64,000 nucleotides of DNA from assembly GCA_018343915.1 (NCBI GenBank), contig JABRWF010000007.1, positions 1,984,001-2,048,000 on the forward strand, in the 5' to 3' direction. Below the pieces are notes generated by a model, which had not been told where the DNA came from, did not search any database, and saw nothing but the letters and a program-made list of their open reading frames with translations. Shown here piece after piece: positions 49,105 to 62,954 of this stretch. A program made the translations under genes and the position numbers. This DNA is from Agroathelia rolfsii. Lineage: Eukaryota; Basidiomycota; Agaricomycetes; Amylocorticiales; Amylocorticiaceae. Within the stretch, counting starts at the first letter, position 1, and each line of letters starts with the position of its first letter.

Positions 49105-52100
49105 TTACTGTATACATGTATTGGCATTGTCCCAACCCCGAGGCCCCATTTCCCTTATCGTGCCTGTGCCTTCTTCGTAGATACTTGCAGTGCGGGACGG
49201 AAGCACGCTCGGCGAAACCATCCAGCTCGCCGTGCCAAAAAGATCTCTGCAAATATCTTGCAGTTCGTGCATAGTATGAACCAGGTTTCTCATGGCTTCA
49301 AGCTCCGCGAGAGCATAAACAAGAGAGTGTCCAAGCGAGCAGGAATTCACCCGTCTGACTTCTTGAATATTGTCCTGTACCTCGGCTTCTAGTTTATGAA
49401 GAGCTTGACGAGCCGATGGCAGGAACTGTGGCAGAGGTCGTTTGCACATGAAAGCCTGCTCGCACGCGAATAAAGTAATACATATGCATGATATCTGGAT
49501 TGAGAGTCAGCCATGTGTATGGGGATCACGAAGTGTCATTTACAAATTCCTGTCTTTCATTAAAAACTGGTGCCACAGTAACGTGTCTTGGGATGTTTTC
49601 TCGGATCTTGCGAAGCCCGATCATCTGGTCCAAAGCCTTTCGTAATATTGATACCGCTTTGCGATACATTCGCAAAGGTTTCTACGAAGGGTATGAATGA
49701 TGGTTGAGAAAAGAAGACGGGAACCAAACCTACAGGCATGAGACTCAATTCATCATGCATGGTCGCTATCAAGGTTGTTAACTGTACAAGCGAGTTCCTT
49801 ATCTTGATCTCGATCTTCATAATTGTCTCTTTTTCGTGGGTATATGTGGTATAGATTGCTGTGTTTTGAGAAAGGTCGCTAAATTGACACCATTAAGTTG
49901 AGTCATCGAAATATTATATACGCTTCGATGTACCGGCCTAGATAGAGATACAACCGGCTTAGCAAGCCAATGGTTTGACTTGTTTGATTCAAAAATAACA
50001 CCTTGAAGAAACTTTAGCGCAGGATGGTAGGAAGGGTACCAAAGCTTACTCTACAATGTTTTGGGAATACTACAGTATTCATTATTAGTGCAGCAACTTT
50101 GGAACAAGTCAAATAATGCCATTCAAGAAAAGCAAACGGCTACGCACTGATCCCAGCTGCAATCATTAAGCCTCGGTAACAGGCTAGCTCTGAAAAATAT
50201 ATCAGAAGATATATTGTAGGGATGATTGATGGAGTCAGACCAAGAACAGTGTCAGGGACATTGCCAACAAGGTATGGTTGAAACATAATCGGTGGCATCG
50301 TTACCAAACTACATGGTAAAATATCACGTAATTGTCGAGTACATGTAAATGAGGACGCACGCAACGGTGCCCATGGATGGAACATTCGAGTTGATAATGA
50401 AATATCCGAATAGCGTTTCCGCGATCTGAGCAATATATAAGATGAATAACACAATAGCAATGTAATTAACTTACTGCCATGAAGACAACAAGACCGTAAG
50501 GGTTTGAACCTACAATAAGCCATACCTAAATGATGCTTAGACATTCTCAATGAAGGTGGAAGAAAGCAATCATCGACTTGCTATGTATGCATATACGGCT
50601 CCAAGCAAAGTACCAAACTGAAAAGTGTAAGCACTAGTAGAAATGTATAGACTAATCCCATTGAACTTACCAATCGCAAGTAACTTAATCGCCAAGTAGC
50701 GCCAGTATTGACTTCCAGGACATAAACATAGCTGATAATCATCCACGGGCCGTGGACAGTCATGATATATCTATCTGGACAAGGATCAAGGTTTAAAACA
50801 AAGCAATTATGATATCAACTACTGCGTACAGTTGACGTGTCCAGGTAAGAATCCTGGCAGGCCCAGAAGAGCTATTCCGATCGCATTTTTAAGTGCGTGT
50901 TGCAAATGATCAGAGCCCTTGATAGTACTGATGATGCGTGACGACCGAAGGCGTAGATTAAGGACCATGTTAGTATTCCATATCCTCGAAGGCGTCAGAA
51001 CGCGCTGATACTTGAGCGCAAGTCGCATGGCCGAGGCCAGAAAAAAGTTCTTGTACTGTGGTATCGGGTCATCAAGGGTCATAGTCATGCTTTGCATGTC
51101 GGCCATTCCATGTTGCTCTTCCTCTTTAGTGAGTAATGTTGCTGGTGGAGGCATGTGAGAGGTGGTAAAAGGACCATCATCTTCGCCTATGAACGTTCTG
51201 GGTGGTGCTCCGAGCCAAGCCCATGATATGTGCGGATACCAAAGCTGCAGTCTAGAGGATTCATAAATGGTAACAACTTTTGTAGCAATATGCACAGCCT
51301 TTTGCATTTCATGTGCCATCTAAAAACAAAAAAGTTTTATTGCTTGAATATCCCAGCGAAGGAAGCTTACCTCGATGAGAGAGATAACAAAAAGACACAA
51401 ATCAAATGTTTCTGGAGTGAAGCTGATAGGTTCTAGACTAGGGGCACCATCCTCAGTGCTCTGGCGGTTCTCGATGTCAAACTGATCGGAGAGATGTCGT
51501 AGTGCCTCTTTAGCCGCACTCTTCGCTTGCTCGAGTTGATCATCAAGATCAAGCAGGGCAAGTTTACTAGAAGTAACGTCTAGTCGAAACAAAGATTTGT
51601 GAAGGAATGTTTCTGTAATAGCAGTCTCTACAGCATTCAAGGAATGGATTAGGACTTCCCCCAATTGTAACACAAGGGGTTCAAATGACTGAGCCACATC
51701 CCGATCGACGCCTAGAAATGGAGACTCTTCAAACGCCATACCCCAGGATAACTCTCTTCGGATGTGTTCCGCTATGGCGATGAGAGGCCTGGTAGCCTTC
51801 ACTAGAAGATCCGATCTGAATGTAAGCAACAATAACTGGGAAGGGTTTGTTACTAACCGCCCACACGACCCAGTCGCAGCTCAAAAATCGAGTATGCATA
51901 GGAGGCGTTAAGTGCCACTGTCCTTTCCAGTAACTTCTGCATGGAAGTGACATGTACTGCGTGTTCTGATTGACAAGGCAGCGGTCTAGTAGACAGTGCC
52001 CTTTCCAATCGTGACGAAAGCACATTTCGGAAACTACTGAAGACCATTATGATCTCGCTCGCAAACAATGTTGACGTCCAAGGAAGTAGAAGAATGCTCG

Positions 52101-52752
52101 ATAATAAGGAAAAGACAGCCGCGCCAACACCGATCCAAAGGTATTCTTCTGCCAGTTTCAATATGGCCTAAAGTCAAATGTTGATCAACTTCGGATTTAT
52201 AAATTAACCATAGTAGTGTTAACCTCGGTCGAATCAATTTGTATGTATCTTGTGAGCATCCATATGGAGAGAAAGCAGAGAATTCGCGAAGCCAGGGTTA
52301 GTCGCGGCAGTCTACTCTTTGTCAGCCCAGCTGTATAGATAGTGTCATTAATCGATTATTATCAAAGTATCAAAGTAGTTTAACAAGCCTGTAAATCCTA
52401 TGACCACCAAGAATATTGCAACAATTGCTCGGGATGCCGCCGTGTTTGTTATTACGAGATGGAGGTATAGCCCCAAACATGAAAGCCCAATAGCCAAGAG
52501 CGCGCCGGTTAGATTCAGGATAGTAAGCTCAATATGCTGGGCCAGGTTTTCTTGCACATTGAAGACAAGATTTTTCACAGTAATAATGAGAAATAGCGTT
52601 TTGTCATTGCTGCCTAGATGATTGATAGGGTGAATAACGACAACAAGAGCGCAAAGAGTCGTAGCAAGGATGTTTGCGAGAGCGCGTCGGTTAATGAAAT
52701 AGCCGACGAGCCTCAATCGCCGAAGGCGCCGAATTCTATCAAGTACGAGCAT
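49105..52752 (-). CDS. Bre4/FUSC-like multi-pass membrane protein, paralogue 1
   Basis: Large multi-pass membrane protein of the fungal Bre4 (brefeldin A sensitivity) / aromatic acid exporter-like group (DUF2422-DUF2421, FUSC superfamily). The start at 52752 gives MLVLDRIRRLRRLRLVGYFI then NRRALANILATTLCALVVVI, followed by several hydrophobic helices (FLIITVKNLVFNVQENLAQH, LLAIGLSCLGLYLHLVITNT, IVAIFLVVIGFTGLLNYFDT). A cytosolic helical segment and a second membrane block precede the C-terminal domain LPQFLPSARQALHKLEAEVQ and MRNLVHTMHELQDICRDLFG with TASWMVSPS. The gene is broken by about 15 introns, so exact exon ends were not all fixed. In yeast BRE4 affects endocytosis and drug sensitivity; transport substrate is unknown. 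It is the downstream member of a tandem pair. Confidence 0.75.
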
Positions 52753-53041
52753 AGCAGACCTCCCAAGAGACGACTCCTATCAAGGAGTGACTCGGAGTGT
52801 ATCAAAAGGATTCGTCATTTCGTTCAGCTTCGTGTTTTTCACATAGGGTCCCGGGCTATCCGCTGAGACAACCTTGATCCGATCTTCGGCCGTGGGCTAC
52901 GAACAATTATTGACGTAGTATGAGCCCAATGCGGCGTTTATGGTTAGTTCGGGGAAAAAAGGAATCAAAATGTACAATCAAGAGGGCAAATACATACATA
53001 CATGCATCTAATGGGTAAGTATTGATCATGATCGAATATTC
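52753..53041. promoter_or_regulatory. Intergenic spacer of the tandem Bre4-like pair
   Basis: 289 bp between the start of paralogue 1 and the stop of paralogue 2. It must contain the promoter of one gene and the 3' end of the other. No terminator or element was identified. Confidence 0.4.
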
Positions 53042-56000
53042 CTATACTATATCACGTGCACCATCCCAGCCCCAGGATACCTTCTTGGTTATGTGTCCCC
53101 TGCCTTCCTCATACAAGCTCACATCCCGCGATGGAAGTGCACTAGGCGTCACCATCCAGCTCGCTGTCCCAAACAAATCTCTACAGATGTCCAGTAATTC
53201 ATGTACGGTGTCCACAAAGTTCCGCATAGCTTCCGTCTCTGCGAAAGAATAGACAAGGGAGTAACCCATCGCGAAGGGGTCTTTCTTTCTTGCTTCTTGG
53301 ATGCGCTCCTCGACTTGACCTTCCAGTATTTGGAGAGCTTGGCGGGCGGATGGCAGGAACTGTGGCAGTGGCTGCCGTGCCATGAAGACTTGCTCACATG
53401 CGAATAATGATACGCAAACGCACGATATCTACCCCAGGAAAGTAAGCAAATAATTAGAGAAAGATACACGAAACGTGTCTTACCAATTCCCGTCTCTCCT
53501 GAAAGACAGCCGCGACGGTCTCTCGTCTCGGTATGTTTTCCCGGATCTTACGGAGACCTGTCATCTGATCTAATGCTTTTTGTAATGCTTGTACCACCTG
53601 CTGGTAGCTGCGCATGGGTTTCTATATTGAAACATAGGTACCTGGACGCGGCCAATGAAAGGAGGAACTTACCGGCATCAGACTCAATTCATCATTCATG
53701 TTTTTCAAAAGAGTTGTAAGATTCATAAGCGAGTTTCGTATTTGGATCTCGGCTTTAGTGATCGTACGCTTTTCGTGGTTATGGGTCATATGGACTGCTG
53801 GGTTCTGGACAATGTCGCTATTTAAGGCTCTACCTTTATGATACTCCAGGACTGTAAACTCCTCTGACTCACCGGCTCAGAGAGAGATACAGATTGCTCA
53901 GGAGACCAATGGTTCGGCTAGTTTGGCTCAGGAATAATATCTGGAAATAAGAAATGAATGAAAACTTGGTTTGGAAAGACAACACGTTGAACGCCTTACT
54001 CTGCAGTGGCGAGGAAAAACAAGACTGTTCATCATCAACGCTCCAACTTCAGAAAGATATTAGCTAAGCGGTAAACGAGCCATAGAATAACACATACTGA
54101 TTCCTGCAATAATCATCGCTACTCGAAAACAGGCCAGAACTGACGGATACATCGTCAGAACAATCATTATACGAGACTCGAACCGCATACCGAGAACGGA
54201 TCCATAAGAATCGGTGTTGAGGTATTGTTGGAATGCAATGGGTGGTATTGTAATCAATCTAGATTCATTGAGCTCAGAAGTAATACTGGGGTGAAGCGGA
54301 CCCAACATACGCTACTGTACCAATGGGTGGTACACTTGAGTGCATGATAAACCAGCCAAAAATAACTTCCCCTAACTAAGAATGAAGGTTTTAAGCGATT
54401 AAATTCCTTGATGAGTGAGATTACTTACAGTAACCAGTACGACAAGACCATATGGGTTCGCATGAACAATCAGCCATGTCTATGCAACGTCAGGTCAATA
54501 TGCCAAGATCAGTTCTGAGAAAACCAATACCCACAATGTATGCATAGACAGCACCAAACAGGGTTCCTAACTGCAAGAGTGTTAGTCATGGAATTAGTCG
54601 AAGATTAATTATCTGGCTTACTACACGCAAATACCCAACTCGCCATGTTGCTCCAGTATTGGTTTCCAGAACGTACAAATAGCTTATGATCATCCATGGT
54701 GCGTGCATGTGGGTGACGTAATAAACTACATTTACAATAGGTATTTAAAACAGCGATAATGTCAGATTTTTCTTGCTTACGGCTAGAATAACCAGGTAAG
54801 AACGCTGGAATACCCAAGAGAGCTATCCCTGCTGCATTCTTAAACGCATGTTGCAGATGGCTAGAATTTTTGATTGAATTCAGAACTCGCGACAAGCGTA
54901 TACGGAAGCGCAAGACGGTGTTGACATTCCATAGGTTTGACAGTGATATGGTACGAATTCGACTTAGGCGTTTCTTCAATCGTTCTAGCACAGACACAGG
55001 AGACGAAGGTAGTTCTTCCACAGCCATATGCATTATTTGAGCATCGGCTAGACCTCTGCGGGCTTCCTCTTCTGTGAGTGATGTCGTCGGAGGCGGAGTG
55101 TCAGAGTTGGAAAAGGGACTATCATCCTCTTCCATAAACGTTCTAGGAGAAGCTCCTAGCCAGGCTAGAGAGAAACGCGGGTACCAAAGTCGTAATCTAG
55201 AATTTTGATATGTTGCATATACTCTAATAGCGATGTTGATCGCTTTCTGCATCTCGTGGGCCATCTATGGAGTGTAAGCTTTGTTCGTTGAGGACATTCT
55301 AATAACGTACCTGTGTCAGGGATATGATAAATAGGCACAAATCAAATGTTTCAGGTGGGAACAATGCGCTGTCGAGGTCTCGTTGTTCAATTGCTTGTCT
55401 CTGTTCCATATCGGATTCGTCTGAAAAGCGCTGCAGTGCCTCTCGAGCAGCATCTCTGGCTTCTATGAGACGGTCGTTTGCTTTGGCCAGCGTCAGCATG
55501 TCCAAGGCGAGGTCTTGTCTCGCAGCCGATTTCTGGAAGGCTAAGACTATGATGTTTTCGACCGCCGACATCGAAAGGACTAAAGCCTCTCCCAGCTCGG
55601 CGGCAAGGGGCTGGAAGATTTTAACAATCTGATTCTCGGCGCGTAGAAATGGTGATTCCTCGAAAGTCATGCCCCATGAGAGCTCTCTTCTCATGTGTTC
55701 TACTATAGCGATCAAGGGTCGGATAACTTTAACTGCATAGATGAAGTGACTGCGTGTCAAACTAGTAAAATGGATCGCACTTACCACTAACTCGTCCTAG
55801 TCTAAGTTCGAAAGCAGCATATGTGTAGGCGACATTAAGTGCTACGGATTTCTTTAACAGTTCTTCCTGACGGGTGCGGATTATGGATGCTGTTTGCTCG
55901 TTTGGCTGGGAGATAGCAAAGGCGTCGTTGAGGGTTGATGCAAGAGTGTTTCTAAGGGTGGCGAAGACGGATGACGTTTCTTCGGCGAATAAGGTTGATG

Positions 56001-56694
56001 TCCATGGGAGTAGTAAAATACTTGCGAGCAGCGAAAAGACGGCAGCACCGACGCAGATCCAAATGAATTCCTCGGCCAGTGCGGCGACATCCTGTAGGAA
56101 CATATGTAAGAAAACCGGAGTAGATCAAGGAATGAATAGGCAGGACAAAGACCTCTATAGAGTTTACTTGAACATAGTTCGTTAACATAAATATGGCAAC
56201 AAAGCACAGAATCCGCGATGCAAGGGTCAAGCGTGGTAATCTACTCTTGATCCATCCAGCTAAGATGTGGTGGACAGCGGAGATTCAGTGAACGCATAAT
56301 TATAAGGGTGAACATCAGTGTTATACAGACCCAAGAAGCTGATGATAACAAGGAATAAAGTAACAATCGTACGAGAAGCGGCAGAGTTTGTGGTGATGAG
56401 ATGTAAATATAACCCCAAAGAAGAAAGGCCAATCCCCAAAAGTGCGCCAGCCAGATTGAGTATAGTAAGTTCGAGTTGTAAAGCGAGATCTCGCTGCACA
56501 TAGAAGACGATGGCCTTAATAGTAAGGATCAAAAATACGGCGGACCCATGTCCACCAAGCCGGGAGACAGGTCGGATGACTATAGCGAGGGCACAGAGGG
56601 CAGTAGAAATAGCATTTGCTATTGCGCGATTTGTGACATAGGACGATATTTTGCTGGATCTAATGATTTGAGAAAAATGAGGAAATCTAAGCAT
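53042..56694 (-). CDS. Bre4/FUSC-like multi-pass membrane protein, paralogue 2
   Basis: Tandem paralogue of the preceding gene with the same architecture. It starts MLRFPHFSQIIRSSKISSYV then TNRAIANAISTALCALAIVI, and continues FLILTIKAIVFYVQRDLALQ, LELTILNLAGALLGIGLSSL, TIVTLFLVIISFLG. The central cytosolic part has RRELSWGMTFEESPFLRAEN and FPPETFDLCLFIISLTQ, closely matched by RRELSWGMAFEESPFLGVDR and FTPETFDLCLFVISLIE in paralogue 1. The C-terminal domain is LPQFLPSARQALQILEGQVE to DICRDLFGTASWMVTPSALP. The pair is clearly a local duplication that has since diverged. Function as above: probably a transporter or membrane regulator of unknown substrate. Confidence 0.75.
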
Positions 56695-57017
56695 ACTAAA
56701 GGTCTATTTTCCAAGAGTTGAATCCAAGTCATAAATTAGTCTAAGGGGGAAAGTAGTGGTAGGAGGGAAAGGTGAGATGACATGTCCGCATAAGTGGACT
56801 CAAGTAGCAAAAATATAAGCTAATATGAGCCGGAAAATCCAGGCTGGGGACGGAAGGAAAGACGGAAGAAAGGAAGGCGGCGGCGAGACAACCCGCTTTG
56901 GAAATGCCTCGGGCCGGCTCGCTTCCAAATAGGAAGACGTGACGGGATGGCACTTGCAGCGTTCTCGTTGCAGTGTAGAACCATCAACGCGTATACCCCT
57001 CCCGCCTTTCGACGGCC
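56695..57017. promoter_or_regulatory. Bidirectional promoter, Bre4-like paralogue 2 / class V myosin
   Basis: 323 bp between divergent starts. No TATA box was recognised; the myosin-proximal half is GC-richer. Confidence 0.4.
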
Positions 57018-60000
57018 ATGGCCGAAAACATCTACAGCAAGGGAACCAGGGTATGGTTCGAGGACAAGGAAGTCGCCTGGATTTCTGCAGAGGTCACCTC
57101 CGTAACGAGAGGCCCTGATGACTCCGTTAAACTCGTCTTTGTCGACGAGCGAGGCAAGGTCAGTGGAGAAGCCAGAGTTGCATGAGCATCGTTTCAACCA
57201 GTTGCTTACACGACATATAGGAAATCGTCATAAACACAACTGTCAAAGAGATTCGAGACGGCGCTGAGACTTTACCTCCTTTGCGCAATCCGCCTCTATT
57301 GGAAACCGCTGACGACTTGGCAACGCTTTCACATCTAAATGAGCCCTCCGGTGTGTCTCACTGACGATATTTGCTATGTCTTTTCGAACTAACAGATTTT
57401 TCTAGTGCTTCATACTATTCGCAATCGTTATGCCCAGCACAGTATATACACCTACTCCGGCATCGTGCTCATCGCCGTAAACCCGTTTCAACGCGTGACC
57501 CTTTATGGCCCAGAAATCATTCAGGCCTACAGTGGACGCCGACGTGGTGAACTTGAGCCACATTTGTTTGCCATAGCCGAAGATGCATACACTGCTATGG
57601 CCAAAGAAGGAATGGGTCAAACCATCATTGTCTCAGGAGAAAGGTTTGCTGATCCTATAATCTGCTTGACCCTCATCTCACTGTACTTTGTAGTGGTGCT
57701 GGCAAAACAGAATCAGTGGGTTACACTCTTGCGTGTCTTCGTATCAAATGTTTAATCTCGTCATTAGGCCAAATTCATCATGAGATATCTTGCATCAGTC
57801 AATCCACCGGATGTCGTTGGGAAGAAGGCGAAGACTTCTCTTGATGAATCGAGTGAAATCGAGCGTCAGATCCTTGCTACTAACCCCATTCTGGAAGCCT
57901 TCGGTAACGCCAAAACAACCAGGAACGATAACTCTTCTCGTTTCGGAAAGTATATTCAGGTAAAATATTACTTTCTATGTTCATAATCTCCTCCTGCTAA
58001 TTCTTTTGTTCATCAGATCCTGTTCGATGGTAAAACAGAGATAGTCGGAGCTCGTATTCGCACTTATCTGCTGGAACGGTCGCGAATCGTTTTCCAACCT
58101 CTGACGGAACGTAATTATCATATTTTCTACCAGCTGTGCGCAGGCGCACCCTTGAAAGAGCGCAAGGATTTGGGTCTTGACACGGACATTACGAAGTTCT
58201 TTTATCTTAAACAAGGCGGTCCTCAATCTACGCCCATCAATGGCGTCGACGATGCTGAAGAATTCCGAGCCACGCAGCACGCGCTATCTACTGTCGGCAT
58301 CAGTGTCGAAAAGCAATGGGCTGTCTTTCGTCTCCTTTCTGCTTTACTGCATTTAGGCAACGTGAAGATCACAGGAGTGCGCTCCGAATCTAACATCGAC
58401 GAAAACGATACCTCGTTGCTCCTCGCCACTCGCTTCTTGGGTGTTAGCCTGGCCGAGTTCAAGAAATGGACTGTCAAGAAGCAGATTACGACACGCTCGG
58501 AGAAAATCGTAACGGCGCTTAATGTCGCCCAGGCTACGGTAGTCCGAGACAGTGTTGCTAAATTTGTCTACGCTTGTCTATTCGAATGGCTAGTCGCGAT
58601 CGTCAACGAGAGCTTGGCTGGCGAGCACGGTGATGCTGCGGAGCGTGCGGAAATGTTCATTGGTGTGCTTGATATCTATGGTTTTGAGCACTTCAAGAAG
58701 GTGGGTAACGGACTAAAACTACAAAATGATCATTTCATTCAATCCTTCATAGAACTCCTTTGAGCAATTCTCTATCAACTACGCAAATGAGAAGCTTCAA
58801 CAAGAGGTCACTTATTTATCATTACCTTTAAGAAGATCTCTGCTCATTTCCCCGCCAGTTCAACTCGCATGTTTTCAAACTCGAGCAAGAAGAGTATCTC
58901 AAAGAACAGATCAACTGGACTTTCATTGACTTCTCGGACAACCAACCTTGCATCGATGTCATCGAGGGCAAGCTGGGAGTTCTTGCTCTGCTTGACGAAG
59001 AGTCCCGTCTGCCATCGGGTAGCGACGCCTCGTTCCTGCAAAAACTTAATAACCAACTAGACAAGCCAGAGAACAAAGCGGTGTACAAGAAGCCTCGTTT
59101 TGGAAACTCGGCCTTCACTATTGCTCACTATGCGCTAGATGTCACGTACGAAGTAGAAGGCTTCTTAGAAAAGAACAGGGACACTGTACCTGATGAGCAC
59201 ATGGCTCTTCTGGCGTCGACGAAGAATAACTTCTTGAAGGAAGTTTTGGACGCGGCCTTGGCAACCACCAAACCAGCGGAAAGTCCTGCCCCAGGTTCAC
59301 CCCTGCCTTCTGATTCTGCCAGTACTGGCTCTCGTCGATCATCGGTTATACCCGATCCGGGACGATCCTCCTTGGTATCGTCTGCCAATACGTCCCAGGG
59401 CGGTCCCAAGCGTCCAGGTGGTGTCATCAAGAAGCCCACTCAGGGTTCCATCTTCAAAGCCTCTCTCATCACGCTCATGGACACGTTGAGCGTGACGAAT
59501 GTGCATTACATCCGTTGCATTAAACCCAACGAAGCTAAGCGTCCGTGGGAGTTCACGCCTCAGCAGGTACTGGGTCAACTCCGTGCATGTGGTGTTTTAG
59601 AGACTATTCGTATCAGTTGCGCGGGATATCCTACTCGCTGGACCTATGAAGAATTTGCTGAACGGTTAGCAACCTTCCTTATTGCTCCTTCTCTTTAATC
59701 TGACATTATCATAGCTACTACATGCTTGTTCCTTCGTCTGAATGGGCCCCCATGATCCAGAAACTTGAGCTCAAGAACCTCTGTAATCTCATTCTGGAAA
59801 AGACCATCAACGATCCAGACAAGTACCAGAGTGGCTTGACGAAGATCTTCTTCAGGGCTGGCATGTTGGCCGCACTGGAAAGTATGCGCGCCGATCGGCT
59901 GAACTACTTGGTCACCGTCGTCCAGAAGAACATGCGGAGGCGTATGGCCGTTAAAAAGTACCAAGAGCTTCGAAAGGCGACGATCAAGATCCAGACCTGG

Positions 60001-62684
60001 TGGCGTGGAATTTCGGCGAAGCGCTTGGTGGAACGTTTGAGAAGGGACGCATCCGCGCTCAGACTCCAAAGAGCTGTCCGCCGATATCTCCAAAGAAAGA
60101 GCTTCCTGGATGTCAGACATTCCGTCATCTTGTTCCAGAGCCGTGAGTGTCTACACTGCAATTGAAGTCACTATCAACTTACTCAAAGAAAACGCCAGGT
60201 GTTCGTGGTGCACAAGCAAGGCATGCATTCAAGGAAAGACGAACTGGAGAGGCCGCTCTTTTACTTCAGAGCTTATCCCGTGGCGTGTATGTGACTTCTT
60301 GATCACACATCTTCCATCTTCTGATTATTATAACTTTCTTTACAGCTTGCTGAGGAGATCATTCCGTGCAGATGTGAAACACGTGATCTACTTGCAGTCC
60401 TGCGTCCGACGAAAGAGGGCCATCCGAGAACTCAAGGTGTTGAAGGCCGAGGCACGCTCCGTGTCCAAGTTCAAAGAGATCTCGTATCGGCTGGAAAACA
60501 AGGTTGTTGAACTCACCCAGAACTTGCAAAAGCGTACCGAGGAGAAGAAGGACCTCCAGGCCAAACTTTCGGAGCTTGAGCAGCAGCTACAGCAGTGGGC
60601 CACCCGGCATGAGGAGGCCGATGCAAGGGCGAAGCAATTCCAGAGCAACCTCCAGAACACGGAGGCTGAGCTTGCTCGTCGTGACCAGCTACTCCAGGCG
60701 AAGGCTGACGTTGAGAAGAAGCTCGAGGAAGCACTTGCGAAGGCTACTGAGAAGGATATCGTTATTCAGAAGCTCACCGATGACCTCTCTCGTCAGGCTG
60801 TGCAGTTGGAAGCACAACAGAAAGTCATCGATAATACACCCGTCCGCAGCTCTGACGACAGCTCGGTAATTATGACGCTTAAGAACGAAGTCAGCAGCCT
60901 ACGCGAGCAGCTGAACCGAGCCAACGCTCTGAACTCCCTGACCAGAGGTCGTGTGGCAGAGCCTACGTCTCCCACCTTTGCGCCCGCGTTACGGATGCCA
61001 GAGGCCAACGGTAGTACTCCTACCAGCGCAACCACTGCTGTTGGTGTCGGCCGTCATCAACGTCGCCACAGCTCTGCTGGTGTATACAACATTGAGCCTC
61101 ATGACAACCGTACATCAACCGACGAACTCATGTTCGAGTCTAAACGTGCACAGGCTCTCAACCCTCGCGCTGTATCAGTGGCATATAACGGGGAAGATAA
61201 CTTCATGCGCTTGCGCACCCCGAGCGGTGTCCAGCAGGACTCGCGCCATGGCGACCCGGCACAGGAGAAAATTGCACTTTTGCTGGATGCGAAGAGACTC
61301 GACGAGGACGTCCTCGAAGGATTGATCAAGGGGTTGAAGATCCCTGCGCCCAGCCTTACCAACGTGTCTGCTATGAAGGAAATTTTGTTCCCTGCTAACC
61401 TCATCAGCTTAGTAACGAATGAGATGTGGCGATACGGTCTCATTCCTGAGAGCGAGCGGTTCCTTGCTAATGTCATGCAAGCCATTCAGTCCCATGTCAT
61501 GGTTTGTCCTTCTCGCCGTACCACTCTTCGAGAGACTAATGCATCTTTCTTAGTCATTCCAAGGGGAAGACGCTATCATCCCTGGCATATACTGGCTTTC
61601 GAACGTGCACGAGATGCTCTCATTCATTTGCGTGGCCGAAAGCGACATGCTTCAAGGTATCGGTCCCGGTGCCGACACATCGATCCGGCCATTCGACTGG
61701 GATGACTATGAGCGTCTGGTGCTCGTGGTCAAACACGATCTTGATAGTCTTGAGTACAACGTCTACCACACCTGGATGACGGAGACGAAGAAGAGGCTGT
61801 CTAAGATGGTTATTCCTGCGCTGATAGAGAGCCAGTCTTTACCTGGCTTCACGACGAGCGACGGCAGCGGCAGGCTGTTTAACAGGCTGCTTAACCAGAA
61901 CACGACTCCCGCGTACTCTATGGACGACATTCTCAACTTGCTTAACAAAGTCTGGAAGAGCTTGAAGAGCTACTATATGGAAGATTCGGTAGTGCAGCAA
62001 GTAATGACGGAGCTACTTAAGCTCATTGGCACAACGAGCTTTAACGATTTACTCATGAGACGAAACTTCTCTTCCTGGAAACGAGGTACGTTTGGACATC
62101 GCTCAGAACCGATACGATTTGAACCTGATGACTTTTTTTACCAGCTATGCAAATTCAATATAACATCACGCGTATCGAAGAATGGTGCAAGTCACATGAC
62201 ATGCCAGAGGGTACCTTGCAATTGGAACACTTGATGCAGGCTACCAAGCTCCTCCAATTGAAAAAGGTGAGCTATCTCTTTTACGAGGCTTTGTGACATG
62301 ATATTCACGTCGAATTTAGGCAACGGCACAAGACATCGAAATCATATATGATGTGTGCTGGATGCTCAGCCCTATGCAAATCCAACGGATGTGCACCAAC
62401 TACTACGTGGCAGACTACGAGGTTCGCACGATTTGTCACATTTCTGATAGCTCCTAACATTAATATGTCGTAAACAGAGTCCAATCTCTCCCGAAATCCT
62501 CCGTGTTGTAGCATCAAAAGTCCAAGCCAACGACCGCAATGACCATCTCCTGTTATCGCCGGAGACGGACGAAGTCGGACCATATGAGCTGCCTCTCCCA
62601 CGAGACGTATCCGGCTTGGAGACTTATGTCCCGGCCTATCTTAACGTCGCCCACCTCCGTCGGCTTGCCGCTCTGGTGGCGTAA
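57018..62684 (+). CDS. MYO2: Class V myosin heavy chain (Myo2/Myo5)
   Basis: Actin motor that carries vesicles and organelles to growth sites. The start at 57018 gives an SH3-like domain, [20 protein letters not shown]. The motor follows: [20 protein letters not shown], the P-loop [20 protein letters not shown] (assembled from three exons), switch [13 protein letters not shown], switch [22 protein letters not shown], and the actin-binding region [20 protein letters not shown]. Loop 2 is a long Ser/Pro-rich insertion (about 59260-59450). Six IQ motifs follow (for example [20 protein letters not shown] and [12 protein letters not shown]), then a coiled coil ([20 protein letters not shown] onward), and a C-terminal cargo-binding DIL domain with [40 protein letters not shown] and [20 protein letters not shown]. 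The stop ends at 62684. The whole class V layout is present. Confidence 0.96.
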
Positions 62685-62954
62685 CAAAGCAGCCCGTTGT
62701 CTTATTGTCTCAGTCTTTCTTTTGCTACATCACTTTTCTATACTTCTGTTGCAACATCTTGTTTCTTTTATCCATCACGCACTTGCGGTATTCTGGATCT
62801 AATTTACACGATACCACCTAGTGGCCATCATTCTACTAGTTACTAGAACCATATTCGGTCACTGTATTCTCTTAACGGTCACGCATGATTACACGGATAC
62901 CTAATGATATCATGATTTTATCCATGAGACAGAGTCGAATAGATATTTGAGAGA

